This document shows, piece after piece, positions 50,753 through 60,319 of a stretch of 64,000 nt of DNA. The stretch is from JALYXV01 sp963791545 (GTDB lineage: Bacteria > Actinomycetota > Acidimicrobiia > Acidimicrobiales > Palsa-688), in the NCBI GenBank assembly GCA_963791545.1, contig CAWBSR010000003.1:124001-188000 (forward strand). The letters are read 5' to 3'. Under the pieces are notes generated by a model. That model did no database searches and was not told the DNA's origin. It worked only from the letters and a program-made list of their open reading frames with translations. Within the stretch, counting starts at the first letter, position 1. Every line of letters begins with the position of its first letter. The translations under genes were made by a program, and so were the position numbers.

Positions 50753-51910
50753 GTGAGGCGGCTTTCAATCGGTTGGTGTGTTGCGGGGTCGACGCTGCTG
50801 ACCTCGGTCCTCCTGGCGGCCTGCGGGTCGACGGGGCCTTCCAAGAAGGCGGCGGACACCACGGTGTCGGCCACGCCGAGCGGCGCTTGCGTGGCCGCCG
50901 ACGTAGGGAAGGCGGGGGCGGGGCACTTCCGGTTCAACGCCAGCGCCTGTGAAAACGGAACCAACGACGTGTCGGCCTTCACCCTTCCCCTCCACAAGGG
51001 GACGAGCCACGGCCAGACCGTGTACTACGTGGTCATGGACACCTCCGACCAGGCCCTGTCGGACTCGCTGGGCGTCAACTTCGCCCCCAAGCTGGCCAAT
51101 GGCAAAGGCACGGCCGGGGTGCAGGTCGTGACCATGACCAACGGCGTCGTCGACTTCCCCGGCACCGTCTCCTTCGGCCACAAGCACGTCGTCACCCCCG
51201 GGCCCACCGGGTTCCCACCGGCCCAGGCCGACCCGCCCTCGATCGGTGACGCGGCATACTCCCCTCTGATCCAGCTTCCCAACGGCACCGTCGAAAACGC
51301 CCCCCAAGTGGCGAACGACTCCGGTCAGGCGGCCAAGGTCATCTCCCTGGACAAGGTCGGCATGAAGGTCGTCTACCGGGCGACCCAGGGCTTCTACGAG
51401 AACAAGATGATCCACTACGCCTCCTTCGACGGGTCGATCGCGGTGGCCGCGGCCCTGGAGGACGTGACCCTGGCTGCCAACCTGAACACCCTCCCCAAGG
51501 CGGGCGACGAGGACATCAAGACGTCGGCCCGGGAAGAACTGATCGCCTTCGTCAACGGGCCTACCGGAGTGAACAACCCGTTCGGCCAGGGCCTGAGCTA
51601 TGCCGTGCTGTCCGGCAACGAGTTCCAGTCCCCCAGGAACCTGCTCCACGAGACCCCGGTGCTTCCCATGCATGCCGATGTCGGCAGCACCGACTACACA
51701 CCCATGTGGGACGTGCATCTGGCCGAGTGGACGGCGACGTCGATCGCAGCCGGCGACCGCACCCAGTACCGCGACGTCAACCAGGTCGTCGACATCCTCA
51801 CGATGGGCGCCATGGGTGCCCCACCCTTTGTCACCGCACCGGGCGGCGGTCCCTTCGGGGCCAGCGGTTTCATTGTGGACTGCCCCCTTGTCAGCATCGA
51901 CATCCCCTGA
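50753..51910 (+). CDS. Secreted lipoprotein of unknown function
   Basis: A 385-residue protein with signal WCVAGSTLLTSVLLAACGST; the lipobox LAAC makes it a lipoprotein. GTG at 50753 is chosen because GGAGG lies 7 nt upstream. The mature part repeatedly has YYVVMDTSDQALSDSLGVNF, GFPPAQADPPSIGDAAYSPL, FVNGPTGVNNPFGQGLSYAV and TDYTPMWDVHLAEWT. Segments like YSPL.QLPNG and YTPMWDV suggest an extracytoplasmic domain seen in actinobacterial hypothetical proteins. No enzyme motif is recognised. It is followed 58 nt later by a membrane protein gene in the same direction. Confidence 0.7.
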   Translation: MRRLSIGWCVAGSTLLTSVLLAACGSTGPSKKAADTTVSATPSGACVAADVGKAGAGHFRFNASACENGTNDVSAFTLPLHKGTSHGQTVYYVVMDTSDQALSDSLGVNFAPKLANGKGTAGVQVVTMTNGVVDFPGTVSFGHKHVVTPGPTGFPPAQADPPSIGDAAYSPLIQLPNGTVENAPQVANDSGQAAKVISLDKVGMKVVYRATQGFYENKMIHYASFDGSIAVAAALEDVTLAANLNTLPKAGDEDIKTSAREELIAFVNGPTGVNNPFGQGLSYAVLSGNEFQSPRNLLHETPVLPMHADVGSTDYTPMWDVHLAEWTATSIAAGDRTQYRDVNQVVDILTMGAMGAPPFVTAPGGGPFGASGFIVDCPLVSIDIP

Positions 51911-51968
51911 TTCCACGACCATGCCAATCGCTGCTCTTCCTTACCTCGGCGAAACAGCCAGAGTTACG

Positions 51969-52889
51969 ATGACCGTTGTGAGCACAAACAAGCTCAATCG
52001 AGGCCGAGCCAGCCGAGCACTGTTCGCCACCCTGCTGTTGTTCGTGTCGGCGGGGGTCAGCCTGGCGCTGGCTCCCGCGGCCGGCGCCGCGGCCGCCGCC
52101 GGCCCGGCCCCGGTTGTCGCCATGTTCACCATCAACGGCCGGGCGGTCAGCCACACCAGTGACTCCAACCCGATCAAGCTCGATCCGAGCCGTCCCGCCC
52201 AGGTGAACCTGACGGTCATCAACAACGGCCCCAACCCGATCACCGTCGCCGCCGTTGCCCTGTCGGGTCGCGCCCTCGACATCACCTTCTTCGACTTCGA
52301 GACCCAGACGGCTCTGCAGGTCCCGCCGGGAAGCACCCAGACCCAGCAGTACACGCTCGACTTCGCCCCCCTGAACGGCCAGGGCGACGGTCTCATCCCG
52401 GCCAACATCCATATTCTCGACGACCACCGCCACGTCCTGGCCAGCCAGAACTTCACCGGCGACGTCCGGGGCCGGATCACCTCCCTCTTCGGCCTGTTCG
52501 CGATCGAGGTGACGGTCTTCACGATCATCCTGTTTGTGGGAGCGCTGCTCGCCCTGGCTCGCGGCAACCTTCACGACAACCGCTTCCGGCGAGCCCTGCG
52601 GTTCGTGTGGCCGGGTCTGGGGCTCGGCATCGTGATCGTGTTCTGCTTCGCCATCCTGCGGATCTGGGTTCCCAGCCCCGGCCACTGGCTCCCGATCGTC
52701 CTCATCTGCGCGGCGGCCGGCTTCGTGGTGGGCTACCTCACACCCAACCCGGCCAACGACGAGGTCTATTTCGACGAGCCGGAACCGGAGCCGGAGCCTT
52801 TGGGATCACAAACCCAGGCGACCGATCCCCACGCCACCCTGTCCTCGGCGGGCGTGACGGCCCGGCCGTCGCCCACGGCTGGCGGATAA
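51969..52889 (+). CDS. Signal-anchored membrane protein with Ig-like outer domain
   Basis: A 306-residue protein. A signal peptide (ALFATLLLFVSAGVSLALAPAAGAAA) is followed by an all-beta domain of about 130 residues (PAQVNLTVINNGPNPITVAA, GSTQTQQYTLDFAPLNGQ). It then has three membrane helices (LFAIEVTVFTIILFVGALLALA, GLGLGIVIVFCFAILRIWV, WLPIVLICAAAGFVVGYL) and an acidic tail (FDEPEPEPEPLG). The Ig-like part resembles NEW1/COG1470-type domains. The tail may be a cytoplasmic docking segment. The next gene starts only 1 nt after its stop, so they are likely one transcription unit. Confidence 0.72.
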   Translation: MTVVSTNKLNRGRASRALFATLLLFVSAGVSLALAPAAGAAAAAGPAPVVAMFTINGRAVSHTSDSNPIKLDPSRPAQVNLTVINNGPNPITVAAVALSGRALDITFFDFETQTALQVPPGSTQTQQYTLDFAPLNGQGDGLIPANIHILDDHRHVLASQNFTGDVRGRITSLFGLFAIEVTVFTIILFVGALLALARGNLHDNRFRRALRFVWPGLGLGIVIVFCFAILRIWVPSPGHWLPIVLICAAAGFVVGYLTPNPANDEVYFDEPEPEPEPLGSQTQATDPHATLSSAGVTARPSPTAGG

Positions 52890-52890
52890 G

Positions 52891-54420
52891 GTGGGAAAAG
52901 AGCGCTCCAGGCGCAAAGAGGCGCCGCGGGGGCACTTTCCCGGCCGGTTCCCGCACCGCGTGGGCCGCAGCGCGTGGGAGTTCGCCATCGGGAAAAGGTG
53001 GCCCCGTGTTGTCGTGGCCGGCCTCATCCTGGCCTTCCTGACCTTTGAGCCCGGTGGTGGTCCCAAGCTCCACATCAACACCGGCAGCGCCGCCTACGGC
53101 TTCTGTCCCACGACCACTACTCGTCCCCACAATCATCCGACGACCACGACCTCGCCACCTAGCAACAGTCCCGCCGTCGCCAACGGCGCAGCCGTCCTTG
53201 CGCCCCCGGGCCCGGTCGACCAGGCACCCGCAGTCGCTCCCAAGCCGACCGGGACTCCCGCCGCTCCCGCGGCCCGGGCCGCATCCGTGCCTGCCCCTCG
53301 GAGCTCCAGCGCCCCGGCCGCGGCGACGCCGGTGCTGCCGGCGCCCGCGCCCGCCGCGACCACGCCCACAACGGCCAGGCGCGGGTCACCGGCCACGCCC
53401 GGCACGCCCGGCACGGCCGGCACGCCCGGCACGGCAGGCACGCCCGGCACGGCGGCCACGCCCGGCACGGCGGCCAAGCCGGGCACGGCGGCCACGCCCG
53501 CCACACCGGCACCCGCACGAAGGGCCCCTGCCGGCGGCACCAAGCAGTTGCAGGGACCCGGGGACCCGCAATCGGCCCAGGTGGTGGGCTACCTGCAGTG
53601 CTTCCCGACCACGACGGTCTGCGTTCCCGACCCGGAGTTCGAAGTCTTTTGTCCGACGACCACCACGATGCCGCCGCCGACAATCCTGCCCTGCGCCACC
53701 AGCGCCACCCACTGCATCCCCGACACCACTACCACCAACTGCGACGGCCCCTGCCCGACCAACCCCCCACCGCCACCCCACCCCACGACCACCACGTCCA
53801 CCAGCACCACTACGACGGTGCCGCCGACAACGACGACCGGCGCCCCGCCCACCACGGCCACTCCGCCCACCACGGCCACGCCGGCCACGCCGACCTCCAG
53901 ACCGAGGTCAGTCGCGACCTTCCCCACCCCGCCGCCGCCGGGGCCCACCGCCCCCCCGCCGGTGCCGACCGCGCCGACCGCGCCGACCGCGCCCACCACG
54001 GCTCCGGCGACAACCGTGGCGACCATCACACCCCCGACGACCGCCCCCCCGGTCACCGCCCCGCCGGTCGGGTCGCCCAATCGGATGCTCGTGCTGGACC
54101 ACCACTCCGTCCCGCCGGGCGCCGTGGTCACCGCGTCAGGTCAGGGGTGCACGCCGAACAGCCCGGTGCAATTGCTGGTGGACTCCACTCCCGCCGGGAA
54201 CACCGTGGCCGGCCCCGACGGCAGCTTCAGCATCCGGCTCAATATTTCGGTTGCCCTAGGCCAGCACATTGTCACTGCGCTGTGCGGTCCCACCCTCACT
54301 TCCACGCTGGACGTGGTGCTCACAAGCCAGGCGGGACCGCCGACGTCGACCGCCGCCATCCTCCTGATCCTCCTCCTGGTGGCGCTGTGCATGATTCCAT
54401 GGCAGCTCACCAAGCGCTAG
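52891..54420 (+). CDS. Pro/Thr/Ala-rich surface protein with C-terminal anchor
   Basis: A 509-residue protein starting with GTG 52891. A basic N-terminus and one helix (VVVAGLILAFLTFEP) lead to a long Pro/Thr/Ala-rich stalk with a TPGTA/ATPGTA repeat block and several TTTT clusters. Cys pairs (TTTVCVPD, FCPTTTT, CATSATHC, NCDGPC) interrupt the stalk. A small Ig-like domain (SVPPGAVVTASGQGCTPNSP, DGSFSIRLNISV) and a terminal helix (AAILLILLLVALCMIPW) follow. It probably projects through the wall. It has no enzyme motif. Confidence 0.72.
   Translation: MGKERSRRKEAPRGHFPGRFPHRVGRSAWEFAIGKRWPRVVVAGLILAFLTFEPGGGPKLHINTGSAAYGFCPTTTTRPHNHPTTTTSPPSNSPAVANGAAVLAPPGPVDQAPAVAPKPTGTPAAPAARAASVPAPRSSSAPAAATPVLPAPAPAATTPTTARRGSPATPGTPGTAGTPGTAGTPGTAATPGTAAKPGTAATPATPAPARRAPAGGTKQLQGPGDPQSAQVVGYLQCFPTTTVCVPDPEFEVFCPTTTTMPPPTILPCATSATHCIPDTTTTNCDGPCPTNPPPPPHPTTTTSTSTTTTVPPTTTTGAPPTTATPPTTATPATPTSRPRSVATFPTPPPPGPTAPPPVPTAPTAPTAPTTAPATTVATITPPTTAPPVTAPPVGSPNRMLVLDHHSVPPGAVVTASGQGCTPNSPVQLLVDSTPAGNTVAGPDGSFSIRLNISVALGQHIVTALCGPTLTSTLDVVLTSQAGPPTSTAAILLILLLVALCMIPWQLTKR
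53394..53504 (+). repeat. Tandem 9/15-18-bp repeats encoding TPGTA units
   Basis: Copies related to ACGCCCGGCACGGCCGGC follow each other with small changes, giving TPGTAGTPGTAGTPGTAATP and similar. Slippage between copies should make the stalk length variable among strains. Confidence 0.8.
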
Positions 54421-54568
54421 GTTGCCGGCCCCACGCCGGTGGTCCGAAAGTTCTGCAGTCGTCGGCCTTTCGGTCCTCCGCCCCGGAAGGTCCTTGGCTA
54501 GGCTGCCGCGGCGGAAGGACCGGAATCCATCATTCGGCGGCCCGGGTTTTTCATGAGTGGGGGAGGCA

Positions 54569-56095
54569 ATGAACCTCGACGAAATGGTCGTCCGGTCTCA
54601 CCCCGGCAGCGGCCTGGTGGGCCGGTTCCCGGGTGTCGTCATCGTCGCCGTTGCCAGTTCGGCGAGCCATGAGGGGGTCCTCGGCCAGCTCCTGACCCTG
54701 GCGGAGAACGCCCCCCACACGGGGCCGATGCCGGGCCGGCGCCTGGCTCGCCAGGTGGCAGGTGTCCTCGGCTCGTCGGAACCCGAGGATGTCCCCCCGT
54801 TCGCGCTGCTGGCCCAGGCCGAAACCGGCGTGGTCCTCATCCTCCACGGCGCCATGGACGCCGAGGTGTCGTGGCCCCAGGGCAAGGAACACTTGTCGGG
54901 GGGTCAGGTCGCCACGTGGATCGACCGGATTCTTCCGCCGCCCATCACCGGGCTGATCGTGGCGCCGACCGGGCCCCAACCGCCCACCCCCGATCCCCGG
55001 TCCCGCCTGATGGCAGGAGTGGTGACGGGTGGCGGCGTTTCGATGCATCCCGCCGATGCCGCGATGGCACCAAGGCCGCCGGCTGTGCCGCTGCCCCCGC
55101 CCCAGCCGGCCCCGGCCCCGCCCCCCCCTGAGGCGTCCCCGATCGCCTCGCCGGCCTGGGAGCCGGTCGCGGCGGCGCCACCGGCTCCCGCGCCCTGGTC
55201 GGCTGCCGCTCCCCCCCCTCAGGCCCCGCCCGCCCCGTGGCCGGCTCCCCCCCCGGCTCCCCGCGCCCCCGAGCCGGCCGCATTCACTCCCGCCCCGGAG
55301 CCCGCTCTCGGCCCCGAGCCCGCTACCGCCCCGGAGCCATCTGTGCCCGCCGGGCCCCCCCCGCCTGCCGAAGCGTGGCCACCGCCGTCAGCCGAATCCC
55401 AGATGGCGCCGCCGGTCGCCGTCGATCAGGGCGAACCCCCCACCGCCCTGGCCGCCGTCGCCGCGCCCCCACCCGGCGCCCCCGAGGAGCCGGTCGCCGA
55501 GGAGCCCCGGCCGGCGTTCGTCTCGGTGGGCTTGGCGGAACCCGCCCCCGACGAGGTCGAGGTCCGGGAGCCGCTGCCCGTGGCGGGCGGTTTCCCCCAG
55601 GTCCACGAAGAACCCTCGGGGCCCAAGGTCAGAGGTGTCATCTGCTCGCGGGGCCACTTCAACGATCCCTCGGCCCCGTTCTGCGGCGTCTGCGGCATCT
55701 CCATGGTGCAACGCACCCTCAACCTGGTGGAAGGGCCGCGGCCCCCGCTCGGGGTGATCGTCTTCGATGACGGGACGACGTTCACCCTCGATTCGGACTA
55801 CGTGCTGGGCCGGGAACCGGAGAACGATCCTTCGGTTATGGCGGGTACCGCCCGACCACTGATCATGGCCGACCCCGACCGGACCGTCTCTCGAGTTCAC
55901 GCCGGGCTGGTCCTCGACGGCTGGAATGTCAAAGCCGTCGACCGGGGCTCGGCCAACGGCACCTTCATCGCGGCGGCGGGAGACGACAACTGGGTCGCCC
56001 TCCTCCCCAACAGACCAACCGCCATAAAGCCGGGCACCCGGGTTCGGGTCGGCCAGCGCGTGTTTCTCTTCGACTCCCACCAGGGCACCCGGTAA
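54569..56095 (+). CDS. FHA-domain protein with zinc-ribbon-like motif and Pro-rich linker
   Basis: A 508-residue cytoplasmic protein. The N-terminal 150 residues (SGLVGRFPGVVIVAVASS, GVVLILHGAMDAEVSW) look like a phosphatase-fold-like or unknown domain. Residues about 150-340 are a Pro/Ala-rich linker. Then come a zinc-ribbon-like motif (CSRGHFN ... FCGVCG) and the FHA domain with GRE, SRVHAGLVLDGW and DRGSANGTFI, the phosphothreonine-binding residues. ATG at 54569 is preceded by GGGGAGG. The kinase gene follows 18 nt later, so the FHA probably reads phosphorylation by that kinase. Confidence 0.85.
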   Translation: MNLDEMVVRSHPGSGLVGRFPGVVIVAVASSASHEGVLGQLLTLAENAPHTGPMPGRRLARQVAGVLGSSEPEDVPPFALLAQAETGVVLILHGAMDAEVSWPQGKEHLSGGQVATWIDRILPPPITGLIVAPTGPQPPTPDPRSRLMAGVVTGGGVSMHPADAAMAPRPPAVPLPPPQPAPAPPPPEASPIASPAWEPVAAAPPAPAPWSAAAPPPQAPPAPWPAPPPAPRAPEPAAFTPAPEPALGPEPATAPEPSVPAGPPPPAEAWPPPSAESQMAPPVAVDQGEPPTALAAVAAPPPGAPEEPVAEEPRPAFVSVGLAEPAPDEVEVREPLPVAGGFPQVHEEPSGPKVRGVICSRGHFNDPSAPFCGVCGISMVQRTLNLVEGPRPPLGVIVFDDGTTFTLDSDYVLGREPENDPSVMAGTARPLIMADPDRTVSRVHAGLVLDGWNVKAVDRGSANGTFIAAAGDDNWVALLPNRPTAIKPGTRVRVGQRVFLFDSHQGTR

Positions 56096-56113
56096 GGCAG
56101 CCACGCCGAACTT

Positions 56114-58186
56114 ATGACCGTCCGCGAGGAGATAGTCGCCGCCCTTCCCGAGTACGAGATCGGCGGCGAACTCGGGCGAGGCGGCTTCGGTTTGGTCCTC
56201 TCGGCTCGCCACCGCCAGCTCCGTCGCGAGGTGGCGATCAAGGAGTTGCCGCCCGCCCTGGCCGCCGACCCTCGGGTGCGGGCCCGCTTCGCGGCCGAGG
56301 CCCGGGTGCTGGCCTCGCTCAGCCATCCCCACATCGTGCCCATCTACGACTACGTCGAGCGCGACGGAGTCTGCCTCCTCGTCATGGAGAAGCTGCCCGG
56401 GGGGACGCTCTGGGACCGGTTCAAGACCCAGGGCCTCGGTGTCGAGACCACCTGCGGAGTCGCCATGGCGGCCTGCACGGCGCTGCATTACGCCCACCAG
56501 CGGGGCGTCCTGCACCGCGACGTCAAGCCCGAGAACCTTCTCTACTCGGGCGAGGGCGTGCTCAAGATCACCGACTTCGGCATCGCCAAGGTCGTGGGCG
56601 GCGGGGAAACCCTGGCCACCCGGGGCGGCGAGATCCTGGGCACCCCGGCCTACATGGCACCCGAGCAGGCCGAGGGCCGGGAGCTGGGCCCCGAGGCCGA
56701 TGTCTACGCCACCGGCATCATGTTTTACGAGTTGCTCTCGGGCCACCTTCCCTTCTCGGAGGAAGGGGGGGCCCTGGCCATCGTGTACCGCCACGTCTAT
56801 GAGGCGCCGGTCCCCCTCGGACAGGTGGCCCCGAGCTTGGATCCGGCTCTGGTGCAAGTGGCCATGCGGGCCATCGCCCGCTCGCCAGGCGATCGCTACC
56901 CCACCGCCGAGGCCTTCGGCGTCGCCATCGGTGAAGCCGTCACCCCGTCCTGGGGGCCCGCCTGGTTGGACCGGGCGGGCATGCAGATCGTCGACGCCGG
57001 GCCCATCTCCGAGAGCGCCAAACGACCTTCGGGTTCCACCGCCGCGGTCAGGGCGCCGGCCGCCGCGGGTACCTCGACCCCGGTTCGACCGACCCCGGCC
57101 GCCCCGGGCACCTACCCCGCCCCGCCCGCCACCGACGGCCCTACGGAAACTGCCCCGGGCACCTACGGCTCCCCCCCGCCGACTGCCGGCCCCTCGGGCG
57201 CCTACGGCGCCCCGGCGACGCTCGGACCAGCACCGGCGGGCGGCGCGGCGCCCCCCACCATCGGCCCCTCACCCGCAGGCGGCGCCCCGCCAACCATCGG
57301 GCCTTCCTCTCCGGCCCGGATGCAACAGCCCGCCTATGGCGGCAACACCACCATCGTCCGCCCCCAAGCCGTCGACCACGTGGTGGGCGGAGCGGGCGAA
57401 ACCGACCTGGGCGGGGCCGACCTGGTTCCCGTCCGCCAGGTCATCGAGCTCCCGGCGCCTCCCTATGCCCTGGCCGCAACCGCCCTGGTCCTGCTGCTGC
57501 TGGCGATCGCGGTCGCCCTCATCGGCCTGGGCAAGCCGTCGCTCCACAAGGGACTGCAGCCGGGCGCGGCGACTATCGCCGGCGTCGATCCGACTGCGTC
57601 GTCGACCATCACCCTGGATCTGTCCAAGCCGGTTCCCGTCAAGGTCACCAATCCCGGCCGCGCCACCGGCGTCCAACTCGGACTGAGCGTGGCCGGCATC
57701 GCGCTACCCCCGTCTACCACCGAGCAACTGGCGAAGGACGGCACCGCCATGGTGACCGCCACGACCGACCGCTACTTGGCGGCAGGGACCGTGACCGGGG
57801 ATCTGCGACTGCTCACCGACAGCAAAGTTATGCAACACCAGCAGTTCCTGGCCAAGGGCAAGCAACTGTCCTTCCTCACCGTGCCCGGCGTGCTGGTGGT
57901 GGGGCTGCTGTTGTTCTTCCTGGCCTACATCGAGTCGCTGCTGCGGCCACTGCGGCGGGGGCGGCGAGGGATTTCCGGCGTGATCGGGCTGGCCTTGTTC
58001 GGCGCCGGCTTCGGCGCCACCATCGTCGGTTTCATGTGGCTGATCGGAAGCCCGGAACCGTCGATCGCAACCATCGTCGTGTGCGCGCTGGCCGGTGCCG
58101 GGGCCGGCATCGCGGCCTCGCTGGCCGCCATCCGCGTTGCCCGCCGCTCCCGGATCAAGCCCAAGAAGCGAGCCCAAGCCCGTTAG
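56114..58186 (+). CDS. Membrane Ser/Thr protein kinase (Hanks type)
   Basis: A 690-residue kinase. The Gly loop is GELGRGGFGLVLSA, the ATP-binding Lys is in VAIKELP (about 43), the catalytic loop VLHRDVKPENLL has the base Asp (about 136), and DFG is in KITDFGIAK (about 154). The activation segment ends GTPAYMAPEQ. The domain ends at about residue 275. A Pro/Gly/Ala-rich juxtamembrane part is followed by a helix (YALAATALVLLLLAIAVALI), a small outer domain and three more helices, ending in a basic tail (RRSRIKPKKRAQAR). The four-helix end is unlike PASTA kinases. It follows the FHA gene in one operon. Confidence 0.93.
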   Translation: MTVREEIVAALPEYEIGGELGRGGFGLVLSARHRQLRREVAIKELPPALAADPRVRARFAAEARVLASLSHPHIVPIYDYVERDGVCLLVMEKLPGGTLWDRFKTQGLGVETTCGVAMAACTALHYAHQRGVLHRDVKPENLLYSGEGVLKITDFGIAKVVGGGETLATRGGEILGTPAYMAPEQAEGRELGPEADVYATGIMFYELLSGHLPFSEEGGALAIVYRHVYEAPVPLGQVAPSLDPALVQVAMRAIARSPGDRYPTAEAFGVAIGEAVTPSWGPAWLDRAGMQIVDAGPISESAKRPSGSTAAVRAPAAAGTSTPVRPTPAAPGTYPAPPATDGPTETAPGTYGSPPPTAGPSGAYGAPATLGPAPAGGAAPPTIGPSPAGGAPPTIGPSSPARMQQPAYGGNTTIVRPQAVDHVVGGAGETDLGGADLVPVRQVIELPAPPYALAATALVLLLLAIAVALIGLGKPSLHKGLQPGAATIAGVDPTASSTITLDLSKPVPVKVTNPGRATGVQLGLSVAGIALPPSTTEQLAKDGTAMVTATTDRYLAAGTVTGDLRLLTDSKVMQHQQFLAKGKQLSFLTVPGVLVVGLLLFFLAYIESLLRPLRRGRRGISGVIGLALFGAGFGATIVGFMWLIGSPEPSIATIVVCALAGAGAGIAASLAAIRVARRSRIKPKKRAQAR

Positions 58187-58289
58187 TCAGCCTGAATGGC
58201 TTGAGCGAGGCGCCGGTGGCATCCGTCCTGGCGGGCCGCGTTGCCGCGGCGCCGATTCGGTGCCTGGCCGACTTAGGCCCCACCCTCAG

Positions 58290-58730
58290 TCAGATGAGGC
58301 GGGCGCCCTTGAAACGCCAGCGCAGGAACGGCACCCGCATGGGCCCGATGGTGAACAACCACGTCAGGATCCACACCGTCACGAAGTGGATGTCGAAGGC
58401 TGATCCGCTGAGCGTCGGATGGGGCGGCACCAACCGGTGCTTCAGTACCAGCCACGCCGCGATGCCCTCAGGGATGCCGGTGAGCAGCTGGTACATGATG
58501 GGCCAGTCCTTCTCCCACCGGAACTGCTGCAGGAAGATCCACACCAGGTCCCACACGATGCCGAGCACGAACACCACGCCAAGCACCGTGAAGGTGGCCT
58601 GATACTTCAGGTGCAGGGGCGTCCCGGCCGGCGCCGGCAGGAAGGGGGTGATGATCAGGGTCCACAGGCCGCCGACGAACGCCAGCACGAACAAGCGGGT
58701 CTGGACCCGACCGAAGTAGATGGGAGTCAT
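58290..58730 (-). CDS. Small four-helix membrane protein
   Basis: A 146-residue protein with four hydrophobic segments (LFVLAFVGGLWTLIITPFLP, FTVLGVVFVLGIVWDLVWIF, LTGIPEGIAAWLVLKH and FVTVWILTWLFTIGP). It ends in a basic segment (FLRWRFKGARLI). ATG at 58730 overlaps the stop of the flavoprotein gene by four bases, so the two are coupled. I do not recognise a family. It may anchor the flavoprotein or act in electron transfer, but no heme ligands or Cys motifs are seen. Confidence 0.72.
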   Translation of the reverse strand: MTPIYFGRVQTRLFVLAFVGGLWTLIITPFLPAPAGTPLHLKYQATFTVLGVVFVLGIVWDLVWIFLQQFRWEKDWPIMYQLLTGIPEGIAAWLVLKHRLVPPHPTLSGSAFDIHFVTVWILTWLFTIGPMRVPFLRWRFKGARLI

Positions 58731-60319
58731 GGCAGCTTCCTGTTGAGTGCCCACTTCCACCATTGGCTGATGGAACGGGCGATGCCGATCTTCTTGCAGA
58801 ACCCTTGCTTCACCAGGTCGTCGACCACCGCCAGGCCCGCGCACTGCAGGCCGAGGAACGAGTCCACCACGGTGTAGTAGCTCCCCAGCGTGGCCGAGCC
58901 GACCGCGTACATGCGGCCGTTCTCGTTGCGGGTTCCCCGGATCTCGAACTTCTGGTCGACGTCCAGCTTGCCGAGGACGTTCTTGCCCGCCCCGCCGTAG
59001 TCGAGCAGGTCGGCCAGCACCCGGTGCTCCCGGATGTCGGCCTCCAATCCCGTGGAGTCGATGATGAAGTTGGCCGGGATCTCGAGTACGCCGTCCTTGG
59101 ACTTGATCTTGGTGGTCACGGTGTTGCCGGGGCCCGGGTCCACCGAGACGACCGAACCCACATAGGTCTTGTACCAGCCCTCCTTGCGCCCCCGGGCCAG
59201 CTGCTTCATCCACAGCTTGCGCTTGGGGGTGGTGGTGCCCCCCATGGCGTCGAAGGCCTTCTTTCGCTCCTCGCCCTCGAGCTTCTCCAGCTTGAGCTTG
59301 ATCTGGCCCCCCCAGCCCGCCTTGGGCCAGTTGAAGCCCTGATAGGCCCATCCGTCGCCGCCCGGCCGGCGGGCGAAGATGCTGGTCCCGGTGGGCCCGT
59401 CGATATAGGTCCGGAACAGGTGGATGATCTGGGTCTTCGACCCCTTCAGGTCCCGGTCGTCAATCAGCCGCTGCAGGATGCGGGAGGCGGCGATGCCGCC
59501 CCCCCGGACGATTACCGTGCCCGGGGTGCGCTGGAGTTCCTCGTACACGTGCTCGTGGGGCTCGTAGGAGTTGACCACCTTGACGTAGTCCTGGGTCCGG
59601 GTCCGGTACTCCTGCAGGTCGGGCAGGAAACGCAGCCCCGGATACCCGATGGCCACGTGCACGAACTGGCTGCGGTAGGCGATCCGCTTGCTCTCCGAGG
59701 ATCCCGGCGGTGGTGTGAGGATGGTGAAGTACCCGCCACCCTGGCGCTTGCGGGACATCCGGATCTGGCCGTGGTCGACCATGGACCACCAGCCGATGCG
59801 GTTGGCCTCGTTCTCGATGCCCTTGAACACCTGGCCCGCCCGGGGGGTGAAGTAGTTGGTGAGGACGGGCTCGGTGAAGACGTTCCAGAGCGGGTCCAGT
59901 TTCTTGATCAGGCCCGGTGCCGCCCACGCTTCGCGCACTGCGTAGGACGGGAAGCCCCAGATGTTGTCCGGGCACGAACCCGAGTCGGACCGCAGCCGCT
60001 CGCCGGGTGGGATCTGCGACACCGTCGTCAGGTGTTGGTAGGTCTGCCACGGCTTCTCGATGGCGGACAGGACCTTGATCTTCTCCTTGGGCACCCCTGA
60101 GATGCGCAGGTAGTCCACGAAGACGAACGAGCCCATACCGCCGCCCAGAGTCACGAGGGGGACGTCGACGATCGGTATCCCGGCGCTCGTCACCATCTGA
60201 TCGGTCCAGACCGCGGTCGTCAGCAGCTCGTCGGTGAGATCGCCCACCGGCGCCTGCTGCCGGTCGACAGCCGGATCCACGTAGGCCCCCGGCATATGAA
60301 TCGTTTCTCGGGTACTCAC
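58727..60319 (-). CDS. Putative FAD/NAD(P)-binding oxidoreductase
   Basis: A 530-residue protein with a dinucleotide-binding start VDVPLVTLGGGMGSFVFVDYL at about residue 50, an RGGGIAASRILQRLIDD segment at about 265 that looks like a second nucleotide-binding turn, and a late NGRMYAVGSATLGSYYTVVDSFLG segment of the FAD C-terminal type (A-G-D like). The rest (GERLRSDSGSCPDNIWGFPS, GYPGLRFLPDLQEYR) does not match a characterised enzyme. It probably works with the membrane protein that follows. Substrate unknown. Confidence 0.65.
   Translation of the reverse strand: MSTRETIHMPGAYVDPAVDRQQAPVGDLTDELLTTAVWTDQMVTSAGIPIVDVPLVTLGGGMGSFVFVDYLRISGVPKEKIKVLSAIEKPWQTYQHLTTVSQIPPGERLRSDSGSCPDNIWGFPSYAVREAWAAPGLIKKLDPLWNVFTEPVLTNYFTPRAGQVFKGIENEANRIGWWSMVDHGQIRMSRKRQGGGYFTILTPPPGSSESKRIAYRSQFVHVAIGYPGLRFLPDLQEYRTRTQDYVKVVNSYEPHEHVYEELQRTPGTVIVRGGGIAASRILQRLIDDRDLKGSKTQIIHLFRTYIDGPTGTSIFARRPGGDGWAYQGFNWPKAGWGGQIKLKLEKLEGEERKKAFDAMGGTTTPKRKLWMKQLARGRKEGWYKTYVGSVVSVDPGPGNTVTTKIKSKDGVLEIPANFIIDSTGLEADIREHRVLADLLDYGGAGKNVLGKLDVDQKFEIRGTRNENGRMYAVGSATLGSYYTVVDSFLGLQCAGLAVVDDLVKQGFCKKIGIARSISQWWKWALNRKLP

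Noticed and set aside
53133..54131. Several Gly/Val-rich minus-strand ORFs opposite the stalk protein
   Set aside because: They are complements of Pro/Thr/Ala repeats and have no independent start signals.
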